Assembly: GCF_004011695.2 (NCBI RefSeq)
Contig: NC_082405.1
Coordinates: 1,054,001 to 1,118,000 of the forward strand
From: Ascochyta rabiei
Lineage: Eukaryota > Ascomycota > Dothideomycetes > Pleosporales > Didymellaceae
Direction: 5' to 3'
Length of the DNA: 64,000 nucleotides
The position numbers and the translations under genes are program-made. How positions within the stretch are numbered: position 1 is the first letter of the stretch; each line of letters starts with the position of its first letter. The notes under the pieces were generated by a model that did no database searches, was not told the DNA's origin, and worked only from the letters and a program-made list of their open reading frames with translations. Shown one piece after another: positions 31,081-40,947 of this stretch.

Positions 31081-33243
31081 ATGGCGTTCGGGAAGGCGAA
31101 CCAGCCGAGCTTCAACCTCTTCACTGGGGTGGAAGAGTCGCCTCCTCCCGAACCGTTGCGCCAAACATTCCGCACAACAATGCGCGCCTCGACAATGACG
31201 AATGCGCCGCACACCGTCGTTCCCGACAACCCCGTCAACGAGGACCTACGCGCACAGCTGAACACACTGCGCTATGAGCTCGAGACCGCGAAACAGGAAA
31301 AGGCAATGCTCAAGCTCGAGCTCGACCAGGAGATTAGAGACGCGCAAAGCCGCGCCGAAGCAGACTTCCGCAAAGCACAACAGGCGGAAGCAACGAACAG
31401 TCAGACAGCCAAGAAGTACGAGGCGCTGTCCAAGGAACTATCCGAGGTCCAGACAAGAGCTGCGAACGAGCGGCAAGATCTGGAGAGGCGACTGAGGCAA
31501 AGCCAGGAGAAGGCGCAGTCGTTGCAGGAGGACTATGACGAGGTCAAAGACGACCTAGCGACATCACAGCGGCAAAACGAGCACAAATACAACAACCTAC
31601 AGACCGAGCACCAGCGTTTGAAAGACAGCGTGGAAGATGTACAGACGGACTTGGTGTCCAAGGTCAACGCGCTGCAGGCGGCGCAGAAGAAGCTCGGAGA
31701 ACGAGAGGAGGAGGTCGGCCAGCTCGAGGCGGAGGTGCTGCGTCTGAAGGCTATTTCGGGAGATGCCGAGACATTAACCATAATCAAGAGAGAGTTGTCG
31801 GACCAGGTTGCGCACATCCAGAAGCTGGAGGCCTTGACAAGAGAGCAGAATGCTGAGCTCAGAAACTTCAGGAAGCAGCACAAAGCGATTGAGGTGGTCG
31901 AAGAAGAGAAGAGATCGCTTCAAACCAAGCTCCGCATGATGGACGATCTGCAACGACAACTAGGAGAGGCTGAGATGAGAAGGCAGGTGCTTGAGGAGGA
32001 GCGGGACTCGTGGACTTCATACCTTGAGTCTGAAGGCAACGAAGATAGCGAGCTCCAGTTCGAGACGCCTGAGGATCTTGCGCGAGCCTTCATCCAGGAG
32101 CGGATAGATAAGACGGACCTTTTGAACAAGCTAGGCGAGATCAAGCCTGAGCTCACCGTAAAGGAAGCCAACGTACAAGCACTGGAAGATGAGAAAGCCA
32201 AGCTGCAGGCCGAGATCCAGCAACTCAAAAGCTCTGCGACGACGAACATTGCGCCCAACGCAAAGGAAGCACAGGCCCGCGCCAGGCTGGAACGACAAAA
32301 GGCACTGGCGACCAAGGAGGTCGAGTTCCTGCGCGCCCAAGTCAAGGCGTTCGACGACGAAGCACGCGAGATGCAACCCGACTCCTACGACGCAGCGAAG
32401 TCACAACGGATAGCAGAACTCGAAGCCCTCGTGGATGAACATCGCAAAGAACTTGACACCCTTCAGAAAGAGTTCAACAGCATCGAGAAGCTGACCCCAA
32501 CCCCGACGACAGGGCAAAAGCGTCCTCTCGATACGACCGATGATAACGACGAGCGTGTCGGCGAACTGCGCCGCAAGAACCGCCAATTGACCGACGATCT
32601 GAGCGCGCTGCAGAAGAGGATGAAGCTCATCGAAACAGAATACAAGGCGCAACACTCGCAGCTCAAAAAACTCAAAGAATCGTCCCGCACGCGCGTCCTC
32701 GAGCTGAAATCCAACCCCACAGCCGACGCCGAAGCGCTCAAGCTCTCGACGGTGCGCACCCTGCGCTCAGCCAACGCACAGCTCCTCGCGCAGCTCGAGC
32801 AAGCGCAGCCGCCGCCCAAAACCGTGCCCTTTGCCACGTTCGAAGCCGCCCACGACGAGATGGAGGAGCTGCGCCACGCGCTCGCCTCGTCGGAGAAGAA
32901 GCAAACACGCCTCAAGCAAATCTGGGCCGCCAAGTCCCTCGAGTTCCGCGAAGCCGTCGCCTCGATCCTCGGCTGGAAACTCGATTTCATGCCCAACGGC
33001 CGCGTCAAGGTCACGTCCATGTTCAAGCCGGCCGACGACGAGGGCGAGAACAGCATCGTGTTTGATGGCGAGAACGGCACCATGAAGGTTAGCGGCGGCG
33101 AGCAGAGCGTCTTTGCCGGCGAGATTCGCGATCAAATTGTCTACTGGGTCGAGGGCAGGAAGGAGATTCCGTGCTTTTTGGCGGCGCTGACTCTCGAGTT
33201 TTGGGAACGTGGGCCTGGCGCTGAGATGACGATGAAGCTGTAG
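31081..33243 (+). CDS. MAD1: Spindle assembly checkpoint protein Mad1
   Basis: Single exon, 720 aa. Mad1 binds Mad2 at unattached kinetochores and generates the anaphase-inhibitory signal; it also sits at nuclear pores. Residues ~57-590 are almost continuous coiled coil, with heptads rich in Glu, Lys, Gln and Leu. A Pro-containing segment around residues 470-480 (KLTPTPTTGQKRPLD) is in the region where Mad1 proteins carry the Mad2-interacting motif, but I cannot place that motif firmly. The C-terminal ~100 residues form the RWD-like Mad1 domain, with FREAVASILGWKLDFMPNGRVKVTSMF and IVFDGENGTMKVSGG, ending in LAALTLEFWERG. Length and architecture match yeast (749 aa) and human Mad1. Confidence 0.95.
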   Translation: MAFGKANQPSFNLFTGVEESPPPEPLRQTFRTTMRASTMTNAPHTVVPDNPVNEDLRAQLNTLRYELETAKQEKAMLKLELDQEIRDAQSRAEADFRKAQQAEATNSQTAKKYEALSKELSEVQTRAANERQDLERRLRQSQEKAQSLQEDYDEVKDDLATSQRQNEHKYNNLQTEHQRLKDSVEDVQTDLVSKVNALQAAQKKLGEREEEVGQLEAEVLRLKAISGDAETLTIIKRELSDQVAHIQKLEALTREQNAELRNFRKQHKAIEVVEEEKRSLQTKLRMMDDLQRQLGEAEMRRQVLEEERDSWTSYLESEGNEDSELQFETPEDLARAFIQERIDKTDLLNKLGEIKPELTVKEANVQALEDEKAKLQAEIQQLKSSATTNIAPNAKEAQARARLERQKALATKEVEFLRAQVKAFDDEAREMQPDSYDAAKSQRIAELEALVDEHRKELDTLQKEFNSIEKLTPTPTTGQKRPLDTTDDNDERVGELRRKNRQLTDDLSALQKRMKLIETEYKAQHSQLKKLKESSRTRVLELKSNPTADAEALKLSTVRTLRSANAQLLAQLEQAQPPPKTVPFATFEAAHDEMEELRHALASSEKKQTRLKQIWAAKSLEFREAVASILGWKLDFMPNGRVKVTSMFKPADDEGENSIVFDGENGTMKVSGGEQSVFAGEIRDQIVYWVEGRKEIPCFLAALTLEFWERGPGAEMTMKL

Positions 33244-33298
33244 TGGAAAGCAACAACCATGGCGTTTGAGGCTGCATTGGCGAATTGTACGTTCATCG

Positions 33299-33319
33299 CT
33301 CACGCTCCGTGAGCGTGAG
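33299..33319. repeat. 9-bp inverted repeat with 3-nt loop, 3' of MAD1
   Basis: CTCACGCTC-CGT-GAGCGTGAG lies 56 bp after the MAD1 stop and could form a hairpin in the 3' UTR. Confidence 0.7.
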
Positions 33320-33448
33320 GTTCGCATGTACACGATTATATCTACCATGTAAAATACCAGGGTATGACATGTCTCTCTGCCTCTCCATCTTCTTCCCCGC
33401 TCCTACACTCCTGTCTTGCGTATAACCACTGCGTCTCCACTACGCCAG

Positions 33449-34237
33449 CTAAATCATACCCAATCTCCTCATTTCGCTCTCCAACTCCGCCTCCCTCAAA
33501 CTCCTCGCCCGCTCCCAGCTCCGGCTCCTCGCCCTCCCATACCTGCTGCGCCCAGACCCCACCCATTCCGAAGTCCTCTCATACCGCCCGTGCCTGTCCA
33601 GTGTGGGGGCCATCTCCATGCTCTCGGACACAGCGCCCCTCCTGACCCACCCACCCATTCGCGTCTCACGGCCTCGGCCAAACCACCACAGGTACCCAAA
33701 CACCCACAGCCAGACGAAGAGACCCAGCGTGATGGCGTCGTAGAAGACGAGCGTGAACGTCGCGGCTGTAAACCAGTGTGGCCATGCTGAGAGGGGCTCC
33801 GGGGTTGAAGTGTCGAACGGCGTGGCGGCGTCATCTGAGTCGTTGTCGGTCAAGCTGTTTTCGTCGTTGGAAGAGGTATCTCTGTCGTCGCTGCGCTCAG
33901 AACCGGTGGTTGGGCGAGGTGTAGGGTTGGGGAGGGTGATGGTGATTACAGTGGTTGGGAGGCAGGTGGTGAGTGTCGTATTGCCAACGCCGGTAGTAGT
34001 TACAATAGCTGGCCGGACCGGCGCGTAGGCAAGCATGCTTACGATTGAGGTAGGAAAGGGTGATAGTGCGGTCGTGGGCGAGCCGAAAGCTTCCGTCGTC
34101 GTCAAGAGCAGCGGTGCAGATGGTGGTCCATCAATGGCGGCGCCGTCGATACTGTCCACGTCGAGGACGAAGCTGTAGGGTAGCGCACCAGCAACAGCCG
34201 TAAATGTCGGAAGAGAAGTGAGCGTGCGGATCAACAT
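33449..34237 (-). CDS. Predicted single-pass membrane protein with Ser/Thr-rich ectodomain
   Basis: The start chosen is MLIRTLTSLPTF at 34237 (262 aa); an in-frame ATG six codons upstream exists. A signal peptide (about residues 1-18, ending AVAGALP) is followed by a Thr/Ser/Pro-rich, potentially O-glycosylated region. An acidic linker (SERSDDRDTSSNDENSLTDNDSDD) comes next. Aromatic-rich hydrophobic segments at about residues 155-190 (WFTAATFTLVFYDAITLGLF and VWLWVFGYLWWF) look like one or two membrane spans, then a strongly basic Arg/Ser-rich tail. The layout is that of a fungal cell-surface sensor-like or wall-stress protein, but there is no WSC or other named domain, so function is unknown. 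The gene is convergent with MAD1. Confidence 0.72.
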   Translation of the reverse strand: MLIRTLTSLPTFTAVAGALPYSFVLDVDSIDGAAIDGPPSAPLLLTTTEAFGSPTTALSPFPTSIVSMLAYAPVRPAIVTTTGVGNTTLTTCLPTTVITITLPNPTPRPTTGSERSDDRDTSSNDENSLTDNDSDDAATPFDTSTPEPLSAWPHWFTAATFTLVFYDAITLGLFVWLWVFGYLWWFGRGRETRMGGWVRRGAVSESMEMAPTLDRHGRYERTSEWVGSGRSRYGRARSRSWERARSLREAELESEMRRLGMI

Positions 34238-34645
34238 GGCGAATCGGGTTGTCAATCAAGTTGAGCGTGTGGAGCGTTACTTTGCATGAACGAATGTGGG
34301 AAGGCGCAAGATAAATACCTTTGTTGACAACTGGGTGGTGAATGCTGAAGCTCCGAGATGACAGGAGAAAACGGAGGGGTGGGAGTGCAGGCGATGGAAT
34401 CCTTGTAGAAGCCGCTATTGTTGTGGACTTGGAAGTTGCGAGTTGGGAAGGAGCGAGGGTGACTGTGAGAAGTGTGTAGGTGAAAAAGGACATTAACGAT
34501 GATGAGGCCCAGCAGATGCAGAATAGTATGAGATTTCGTATGTACAAACCAAGTGGTATCGCCAAACTCCAGAATCTGCTATGTGGAGTGCTGTTTTGAT
34601 ACAAAGCAGTGCAGCATTAGTCGTATCGCCGTACTCAATCATCAT
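34238..34645. other. Intergenic, 408 bp
   Basis: Promoter of the membrane-protein gene and 3' flank of SHMT. Nothing else is seen. Confidence 0.55.
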
Positions 34646-36425
34646 CTACGACTCTTTGTCCCAAGGCAGCGCAAAGGTCCCCACCCAGCCCTCAACTTCT
34701 TTCCTGAGCTCAAGGATGTCTGTGATGTCATCACCCTCGCCAACGTATTCCTTGAAAGCTGCGACGCTACCGGGGTTCTTGCGACCAGTCTCCTCGGCCT
34801 TCTTCTTTGCGTCCTTGTCGAGCTTCTGTGTAATGCCAACGGCACGGTGCACGACATCAGCGACACGCTTGAAGTCCTCAGGCTGAAAACCACGAGTGGT
34901 CATGGCGGGTGTGCCCATGCGCAGACCGCCAGGCTTGAGGGCAGACTTGTCGCCAGGAACGGTGTTCTTGTTCGAAGCAACGCCGACGAGCTCGAGGATG
35001 CGCTCAACTCGTGCACCATCAACACCGCGGTCTTTCAGGTCGATGAGTACAAGGTGGTTGTCGGTACCGCCACTAACGACGTTGTAACCGAGACCGCCGT
35101 TCTCCTTGGCATCACCCAGGCGCTTCGCGAAAGCCTGAGCGTTGTCGAGGACCTGCTGCTGGTACTCCTTGAACTCCTTGCTCTGCGCTTGTTGCAGCGC
35201 TACGGCCAGAGCTGTGATGGTGTGATTGTGAGGTCCTCCCTGGTGGCCGGGGAAGACAGAGGAGTTGATGGGTCCCTCAAGATCGTACAATTCCTTGTTA
35301 CCCTTCTTATCGACGCGTCTTGTGCCCTTGCGGAAGAAGATCATGGCGCCTCGGGGGCCGCGCAGCGACTTGTGAGTTGTTGTTGTGACGATATCGGAGT
35401 GGGGGAAGGGCGAGGGAATGACACCGGCGGCAACGAGACCTGAGATGTGGGCCATATCAGAGAGAAGGTATGCGCCGACTTCATCGGCAAGCTTGCGCAT
35501 GCGCTCGTACTCGATCAAGCGGCTGTACGCCGATGTGCCAGCCACAATAACCTTGGGGCGGTATAGGTGTGCCAGCTCGGCCATCTTCTCATAGTCGATG
35601 ATGCCCGTCTTCTCGTTCAGCCTGTAGGGGAGAGTCTCGAAGTACTTGGAGATGGCGGAGATCTTCTTGCCAGGGATCTGGTAGCCGTGTGACAAGTGGC
35701 CGCCGTGGGGGAGGTCCAGGGCGAGGATGCGGTCGTGGACGTTCATAACGGCCGAGTAGGCGTAGAGGTTGGCAGGCGAGCCAGAGAGAGCTACACGCAT
35801 GGGTCAGTCGAGGGCCTGGCGACACTCCCAGCAAACTCACGCTGGACATTGACACCCCATTCCTCGGGGCTGAGGTTGAAGGCCTTGAGTGCACGCTCCT
35901 GGCAGAGACGCTCCGCCTGGTCGATGAACTCGTTTCCTCCGTAGTATCGCTGGCCCGGATACCCTTCCGAGTACTTGTCTACGGCACGAGTGAGCTTCGT
36001 TGGGTGCACAGTCATGTGTGACACATACTCTGCATAACACTACCCAGCGCATCGAGAACAGCCTGCGACGTGAAGTTCTCAGAGGGAATAAGGTTGATGA
36101 AGTGCTTCTGACGCTTCTTCTCCTACACGGCAACCATGGTAAGCTTCGATTGCATGCCCGAGCTTGGTGGCGTGAGTCGTACCTGCTCGATGATCTTGTA
36201 GACGGTTGGGTCGGCGTCTTCAAGGTCCTGGGAGAGCACCTGCAAAGCCATCAGCCAATTGACCGTGGTGAGCCTCTAGGACCCCAAAGCTACCTTCTGC
36301 TGTGCCTCCAGCGATGTTGCGTATCCACGCCATTGTCGCTGCAGTAATCTTGGATGGTTGGTGGCAGCGGTGCGGCGCGCGAGCTGGCTCAGAGGCACTC
36401 TGCAAACAGACCGGAGAGAAGCCAT
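34646..36425 (-). CDS. SHM1: Serine hydroxymethyltransferase, mitochondrial
   Basis: Five exons (36425..36294, 36239..36183, 36122..36029, 35978..35841, 35790..34646) give 521 aa. The PLP enzyme converts serine and tetrahydrofolate to glycine and methylene-THF. A basic leader rich in Arg, Ser and Leu ([20 protein letters not shown] to about residue 37, [10 protein letters not shown]) indicates the mitochondrial isozyme; a cytosolic paralogue must be elsewhere. Core motifs are [44 protein letters not shown] and [20 protein letters not shown] carries the PLP Lys281. [12 protein letters not shown] and the Arg/Gly-rich [17 protein letters not shown] follow. Introns are 54, 60, 50 and 50 nt. Every junction restores a conserved block, for example VMQ-NKYS and NVQ-PLSG. 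Confidence 0.96.
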
Positions 36426-36871
36426 GGGCTGCAGATGTATAGCGAGAATCAGAAGCGCGCTGCGACCTTTAAAGAAACCCCAAGGTGATGCTGGACTCGA
36501 TATCCGCATAGAGGCATTGGGACGACAAGGCGGCAAAGGACGGCAATTAGTGGCGCGGAGTGACACATATTCCGACGGCCGGTGCTCAAAACTTTCCCAG
36601 CCTCGCGGCTCTCTTCTACTCTTCACAACTAAAACCTCGTGATTAAATGCTTTCAAGACAGCTTCATTCTCGCTCGGCCGGCGCAAGCTGGCTGACGCGG
36701 GTGCTGCTGAGACGCTGCGGGCATCACCACCCAAGAGCAGACGAGAGACCTTATGATTGGAATTAGTTGTGCGTTGCATAGAGACGCAACGGGACGAGAC
36801 GTGTTTCTCGCCCAACTCGCCCAACACGCTTGCATATGCGAGGAAGGCATCCATCCAAACCAACATCCTGT
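36426..36871. other. Intergenic, 446 bp
   Basis: SHMT promoter side and 3' flank of the small orphan gene. No other feature is seen. Confidence 0.55.
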
Positions 36872-37405
36872 TCAAGCCTTGTTATCAGGCGAGTTGAGCT
36901 CAACCTACAAGCAAGCGTTAGTATGTGGCTGTCAATTCAGAAGAGAGGATCACCTTTGGAGGCTCCCATCTACCGCGGATAGCCACCTCCTGCTCCATGA
37001 CGTCCTCGTCGGCCTTTTCCAACTTCTTCTCAGGATCACACGGTACATCTGCCTTGTGCACGACCTTCCACTCCTCTGCCAATGCGTTCTGCAGGTCGTC
37101 CAGGATGGTGCGCAACTCACACAGCGCCTTGTCTACCACCTCGCTCTGGCCTTTGTTGTAACGTGCTCGTTCAATTCGCCAATACGTCTTAGCTCCGACG
37201 CAACACTCTTCTGCGTATTCAAAATCGGGAACCCAGGACGCAAGAAGAGTGTTCTCATACGATGGTAGCGCGGCATGGCGGGGTCGTCAAGCAATGCCGT
37301 AGCATCCTTGATGCACTGGTCGAGCTGATCGGCATCAAACAATGCCTGCAGCTTGTATGAGTCCGTAAAACTGTCGTCGATCTTGCTGAAGGCGATGTCC
37401 GCCAT
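36872..37405 (-). CDS. Small hypothetical helical protein, 144 aa; first intron ambiguous
   Basis: Three exons (37405..37261, 37210..36954, 36904..36872) give 144 aa. It starts MADIAFSKIDDSFTDSYKLQALFDADQLDQCI, a helical, TPR-like N-terminus. The second intron (36953..36905) has a perfect TACTAAC branch box and TGTAG end, so the protein ends KVELNSPDNKA. The first proposed intron (37260..37211, 50 nt, GTATGA...CGCAG) is less certain. The same bases in the downstream frame read LLASWVPDFEYAEECC, which looks like a natural continuation of the helix-rich protein, so a 1-base deletion in this copy or an assembly error would also explain the frame change. The family is unrecognised; a soluble adaptor-like protein is the only inference offered. 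Confidence 0.55.
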
Positions 37406-37845
37406 TGTGTGCGATGTGGTCGTGGAGTTGATTCCGGCGGTTGTGTAAGCATCTGTCGGTATCGTGTACAGTAGCGGTGACTCGCAAGCCATCATATGTC
37501 GATGGCTTGAGATATCGAGGTGCCTCATCATCTATAAGTAGGTAGCAATTCAATTGACACACCTCATCTGTCTCTCTCTTTTTCTCTCTTTCTCTCTTTC
37601 TCTCTCTTGCTATCGACGTCACCTCCCGCGGTGACCTCGACTGCCAAGCCACACAATAGCTTCACCTGGGCAGGCACGAGCAAACGACACTGCTTTGTTG
37701 TTTACAGTCATTGCGCGTGCTTGCGACAACCTCTCCTAAGTTGCACTGCGTCCACAACTTCCACCTAAGCGTTGCCTGACCAGCCAACACCCATCACGCG
37801 TCCACTACACCGCTACACGCGTCAAACGGCTAGCTCTTCTCAACC
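37406..37845. other. Divergent promoter region with CT microsatellite
   Basis: The 440 bp between two divergent genes contains a pyrimidine tract of CT and CTTT repeats at about 37569-37610. Confidence 0.6.
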
Positions 37846-39087
37846 ATGGCTCTGAGCACACCCAAGAAGTCGATTTCTGCCCCAATGCCGCTCCTCGCAC
37901 GACAGGAGAGCAGTCCTGAGCTTGGCAGTCCATCCAAGGTCACCCAGTACAACAAGCAGACTGGTCGTCCTGTTCGACGAAGTGCAGGAAAGATGAAGCC
38001 TGTTGCCGGTTATGTCGACTCCAGCATTCTCGAAGAAGAAGACTTCATCCCATGCACCTCAGGCGATGATAGTGAAGAAGAAGACGACGAGACATCTGCT
38101 ACGCCTCGCGGCCGTGCAGATAAGACTAAGCGCAAGCGCAAGCGCAGTCCTTCACCCCCCTCACCACGTCTGGACCCCATCATATACAGCCAGCAGTTGG
38201 ATGAATTGACAGATGATGAGACAGGTGGAGCATTCCATCGCCGTATCCCGAAGAAGCCACCGCTGACTCTACGATTCAACGTACCTCTGGGTTATCATGG
38301 CCCACTGCTCATCAAGTTGGACCCTGCTATGTTAAGGCTGGACGACGAGACTGCCTCGAAAAAGATGCACCAGTCAAAGAAGTGTCGAGCAGATGCACCG
38401 GTAGCGCACGCAAAACTATCAGAACGTCCCAAAGGATTCACAGACCTGCCACCAGAACTGCGAAACAAAGTCTATCGATACGCCTTCGTGCGCGACAAGA
38501 GCTTTCAGATACCAGCTTGCAAGCCCTGGGGAAGCGCAAACCTCTGCCAATCAGCTCAGTTCTTGGGTACGTGCAAGCTGGTGCACAATGAAGGCTGCTC
38601 GGTTCTCTACGGCGAAAACACGTTTGCATTCGAGCGACACGAAAGTACTCGCGGTACTTTCTATGAGCACGAGCCCAGAGAGATTGGATACCAAGACGCC
38701 CTCCAGTTCTTCAAGATGATCGGTCCTGAGAACCTTCAATATCTGCGAGACCTCAAGATCGCCTTCAACGATGCTCGACCCTCAGATACCCCACGCGCAC
38801 ACTCCAACGAAGATCGACGCTATATGACAGACGACGTCTTGATCAATTGTCTGCGTATATTGCGACATGCCAAATTGCGTAAGCTGTCACTCGCCTTCAT
38901 GGGCCGCCGTCATCTCCATAGGTCTGATGTCAAATTTCTGGGCTACCTCGAACAGATCAAGACGGACGAGCTAGAAAAGTGGTCCCAGCCAAGAGGCTAC
39001 CACCCTGAGCAGAAGATTCGTCACACCGTCTGGTTCGAACTCACCGAGCAAATGATCCGTAAAAATAAACTGTACGATACAGAGTGA
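37846..39087 (+). CDS. F-box/2EXR-like fungal protein with acidic disordered N-terminus
   Basis: Single exon, 413 aa. Residues 1-~125 are disordered, with an acidic block (DDSEEEDDE) followed by a basic KRKRKR nuclear-localisation-like cluster. The segment FTDLPPELRNKVYRYAFV (about residues 205-222) is the F-box/2EXR signature that opens many fungal substrate-adaptor-like proteins. It is followed by LGTCKLVHNEGCSVLYGENTFAFE, the usual second half of that module. The rest is alpha/beta with conserved-looking aromatic residues and no membrane segment. Such proteins are abundant and poorly characterised in filamentous fungi; a ubiquitin-ligase adaptor role is inference only. Confidence 0.82.
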   Translation: MALSTPKKSISAPMPLLARQESSPELGSPSKVTQYNKQTGRPVRRSAGKMKPVAGYVDSSILEEEDFIPCTSGDDSEEEDDETSATPRGRADKTKRKRKRSPSPPSPRLDPIIYSQQLDELTDDETGGAFHRRIPKKPPLTLRFNVPLGYHGPLLIKLDPAMLRLDDETASKKMHQSKKCRADAPVAHAKLSERPKGFTDLPPELRNKVYRYAFVRDKSFQIPACKPWGSANLCQSAQFLGTCKLVHNEGCSVLYGENTFAFERHESTRGTFYEHEPREIGYQDALQFFKMIGPENLQYLRDLKIAFNDARPSDTPRAHSNEDRRYMTDDVLINCLRILRHAKLRKLSLAFMGRRHLHRSDVKFLGYLEQIKTDELEKWSQPRGYHPEQKIRHTVWFELTEQMIRKNKLYDTE

Positions 39088-39487
39088 AGTTTGCGTTTCC
39101 ATCACGAGCTCACATGGACAACCGCCGAAGTCGGCATCTGTAGTCCCATGTTATCAACCATGTTGCCTAGAGAGTTGGGCTACGATCAACACTGTTCATC
39201 AATTCCTTACTGCCTACTGTCTCAGTCAATGAGGGTGTGATTATCGATTCCTGGGGTCTGTGGTGTACGGCGATATAGATACTGTTTCATGATATCCAAA
39301 AGCCTGGATTTGGTCTGGTGGTGCCACATTCAGTGGGGGGTCAACATACGATATGCACATACTATAGTACAATCAAAAGCTTGTTCCCGAGAAAGTTTCT
39401 ATCCCGGAGCTCTGTCTGGGTTTCACAACTGAACATTGTCTACCAATAAGACTAGTCGTTGCTTGTGGGGCAGGCCTGTGTAGTCAT
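39088..39487. other. Intergenic, 400 bp
   Basis: Convergent 3' flanks. Nothing else is seen. Confidence 0.6.
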
Positions 39488-40947
39488 CTATGCAGCGGTA
39501 CCCCTTCTCTTCTTGAACTCCTCAATCCACGCGGCACTCTTTCCCTTGGGAACAAGGCTAATCCTGACCAACCCATCGCTAATCACAACTTTCCCGCTCC
39601 CCAGCACTTTGTGTAGCGCCATCTTCTTCCCCACTTTGATCAGCCCACCCACTGCCGTCTCCATATACGCCTCCACGCCATCGACAGTATACTCGTTCTC
39701 CTCATCCCATGGCAGAGGGAAGATGTACTCCAAATGCTCCGGCAGCGTCTGGTGCTCGTTGAAAGCTTTGACAAAATCCGACTGCGAATGAGCAGGATAG
39801 AGCAGCAAGACGGGGAAGGAGAGAGGCGAGGAAGGATCAAGCGGGTTGGCCAGAGCAATCGACGCGTCTTCCAGATCCGGCGCCTCGTCGGTCGTGGTAC
39901 GAACAGCGATGTTCCTGGCTTTGAGTGCTAGGGCGAGCGTGGCGCGCTCTGAAGCGGCCTTTTCTTCGCGCGCAACTCGCGCTTTCTCCACTGCTGCGAC
40001 GTAGTCGGCGCGCTTCTGGATCTTGGTTGCGAGTGCAACGAGTGGCGCATTGCTAGCGTCTAGCCTAAGACCGAATTCGCAGGCGTCTTTGGCTTCGGTC
40101 AGCTTGTCCAGCGCGAGACATGCGGTGGCAGAGCGGTAGCAGGCTTTCACGTTGGAGGGGTTGAGGCGGAGGGTGGATGCGCAGTCGTTTATGCAGGAGC
40201 GGTAGTTCTCTGGATGGTTGTGTTAGCTCTGCAGCGATTATTCCCTCGCGAACAAGAAAACAGTCGGAGATATGGTACTACGAGCGAGAGGCGCATGTGC
40301 CAGACAACGTGAGTATGCAAGCGAGGAGACGGAGGATGCGGGTTGTTCATTGAATTTGGTCGATCTATGTTGTGGACAATACTTGCATCCACCTCTAGGC
40401 CCCTCGCTTGCTCGTCTTGTGCATTGGCATGCGTGGAAGGGGAATGGGCGCGTGTCTTCTGGGAATCCAAAGTCGGCAACTTACTCTTCTCCAGATTGCA
40501 CAGCGCTCTGTTTACGTAGCACGCCTCCTCGACAACCTTCTCTTTGTTTGCCTCCTCTTCCTCGTCGACTTGGACCTCGATAACCTTGCCACCCTCGGCA
40601 TCCGCCTCTGGATCTGGCTTGCTTTGCGGCCCTTTGAGGGCTGCTATCGCCTTGTCGTAAAACTCTTTCGCATCGGTCCACTGCTTCGCTCTTGCGCATT
40701 CGTTGCCTTGCTGTCGAAAGTTTTCTGCGATCTCGTACCTTGTGCCTTCGTACGCTATCGCCTTCAGAGCCTCCAGCATCATGTTCTCACCACCCTCACC
40801 ATCAGTCTCGTCCAGGGTTGTCATGAACAGCGGCATTCGGTTCATCTCAGCCATCACCTGATCGACACTGTGCGACTTGATTTCGGCCATGGCTGGCGGC
40901 AGATCCGCCGACACCGGTCCAGCATTCTGGCTCTGTTGCTCTACCAT
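39488..40947 (-). CDS. CNS1: TPR co-chaperone Cns1 / TTC4
   Basis: Two exons (40947..40485, 40209..39488) give 394 aa. Cns1/TTC4 links Hsp70 and Hsp90 through a TPR clamp and is essential in yeast. The N-terminus contains MPLFMTTLDETD and LEALKAIAYEGTRYEIAENFRQQGNE. TPR helices follow (AKQWTDAKEFYDKAIAAL, ACYVNRALCNLEKKNYRSCINDC, VKACYRSATACLALDKLTEAKDAC). A Lys/Glu-rich linker leads into the Cns1/TTC4 wheel domain (LEYIFPLPWDEENEYTVDGVEAYM, HKVLGSGKVVISDG). The 275-nt intron (40484..40210, GTAAGT...CCAG) is the longest in the window. The junction LEK-KNYRSC is natural, so I see no need for a hidden exon. The ATG chosen is 61 codons inside a longer frame whose extra residues look untranslated. 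Confidence 0.93.

Noticed and set aside
33364..33790. Plus-strand ORFs opposite the predicted membrane protein
   Set aside because: They are antisense to an ORF with signal peptide, membrane segments and basic tail, and show Pro/Ser/Arg-rich antisense composition.
34553..35443. Plus-strand ORF of 296 codons antisense to SHMT
   Set aside because: It is the mirror of the conserved SHMT coding sequence, a common artefact of third-position GC bias.
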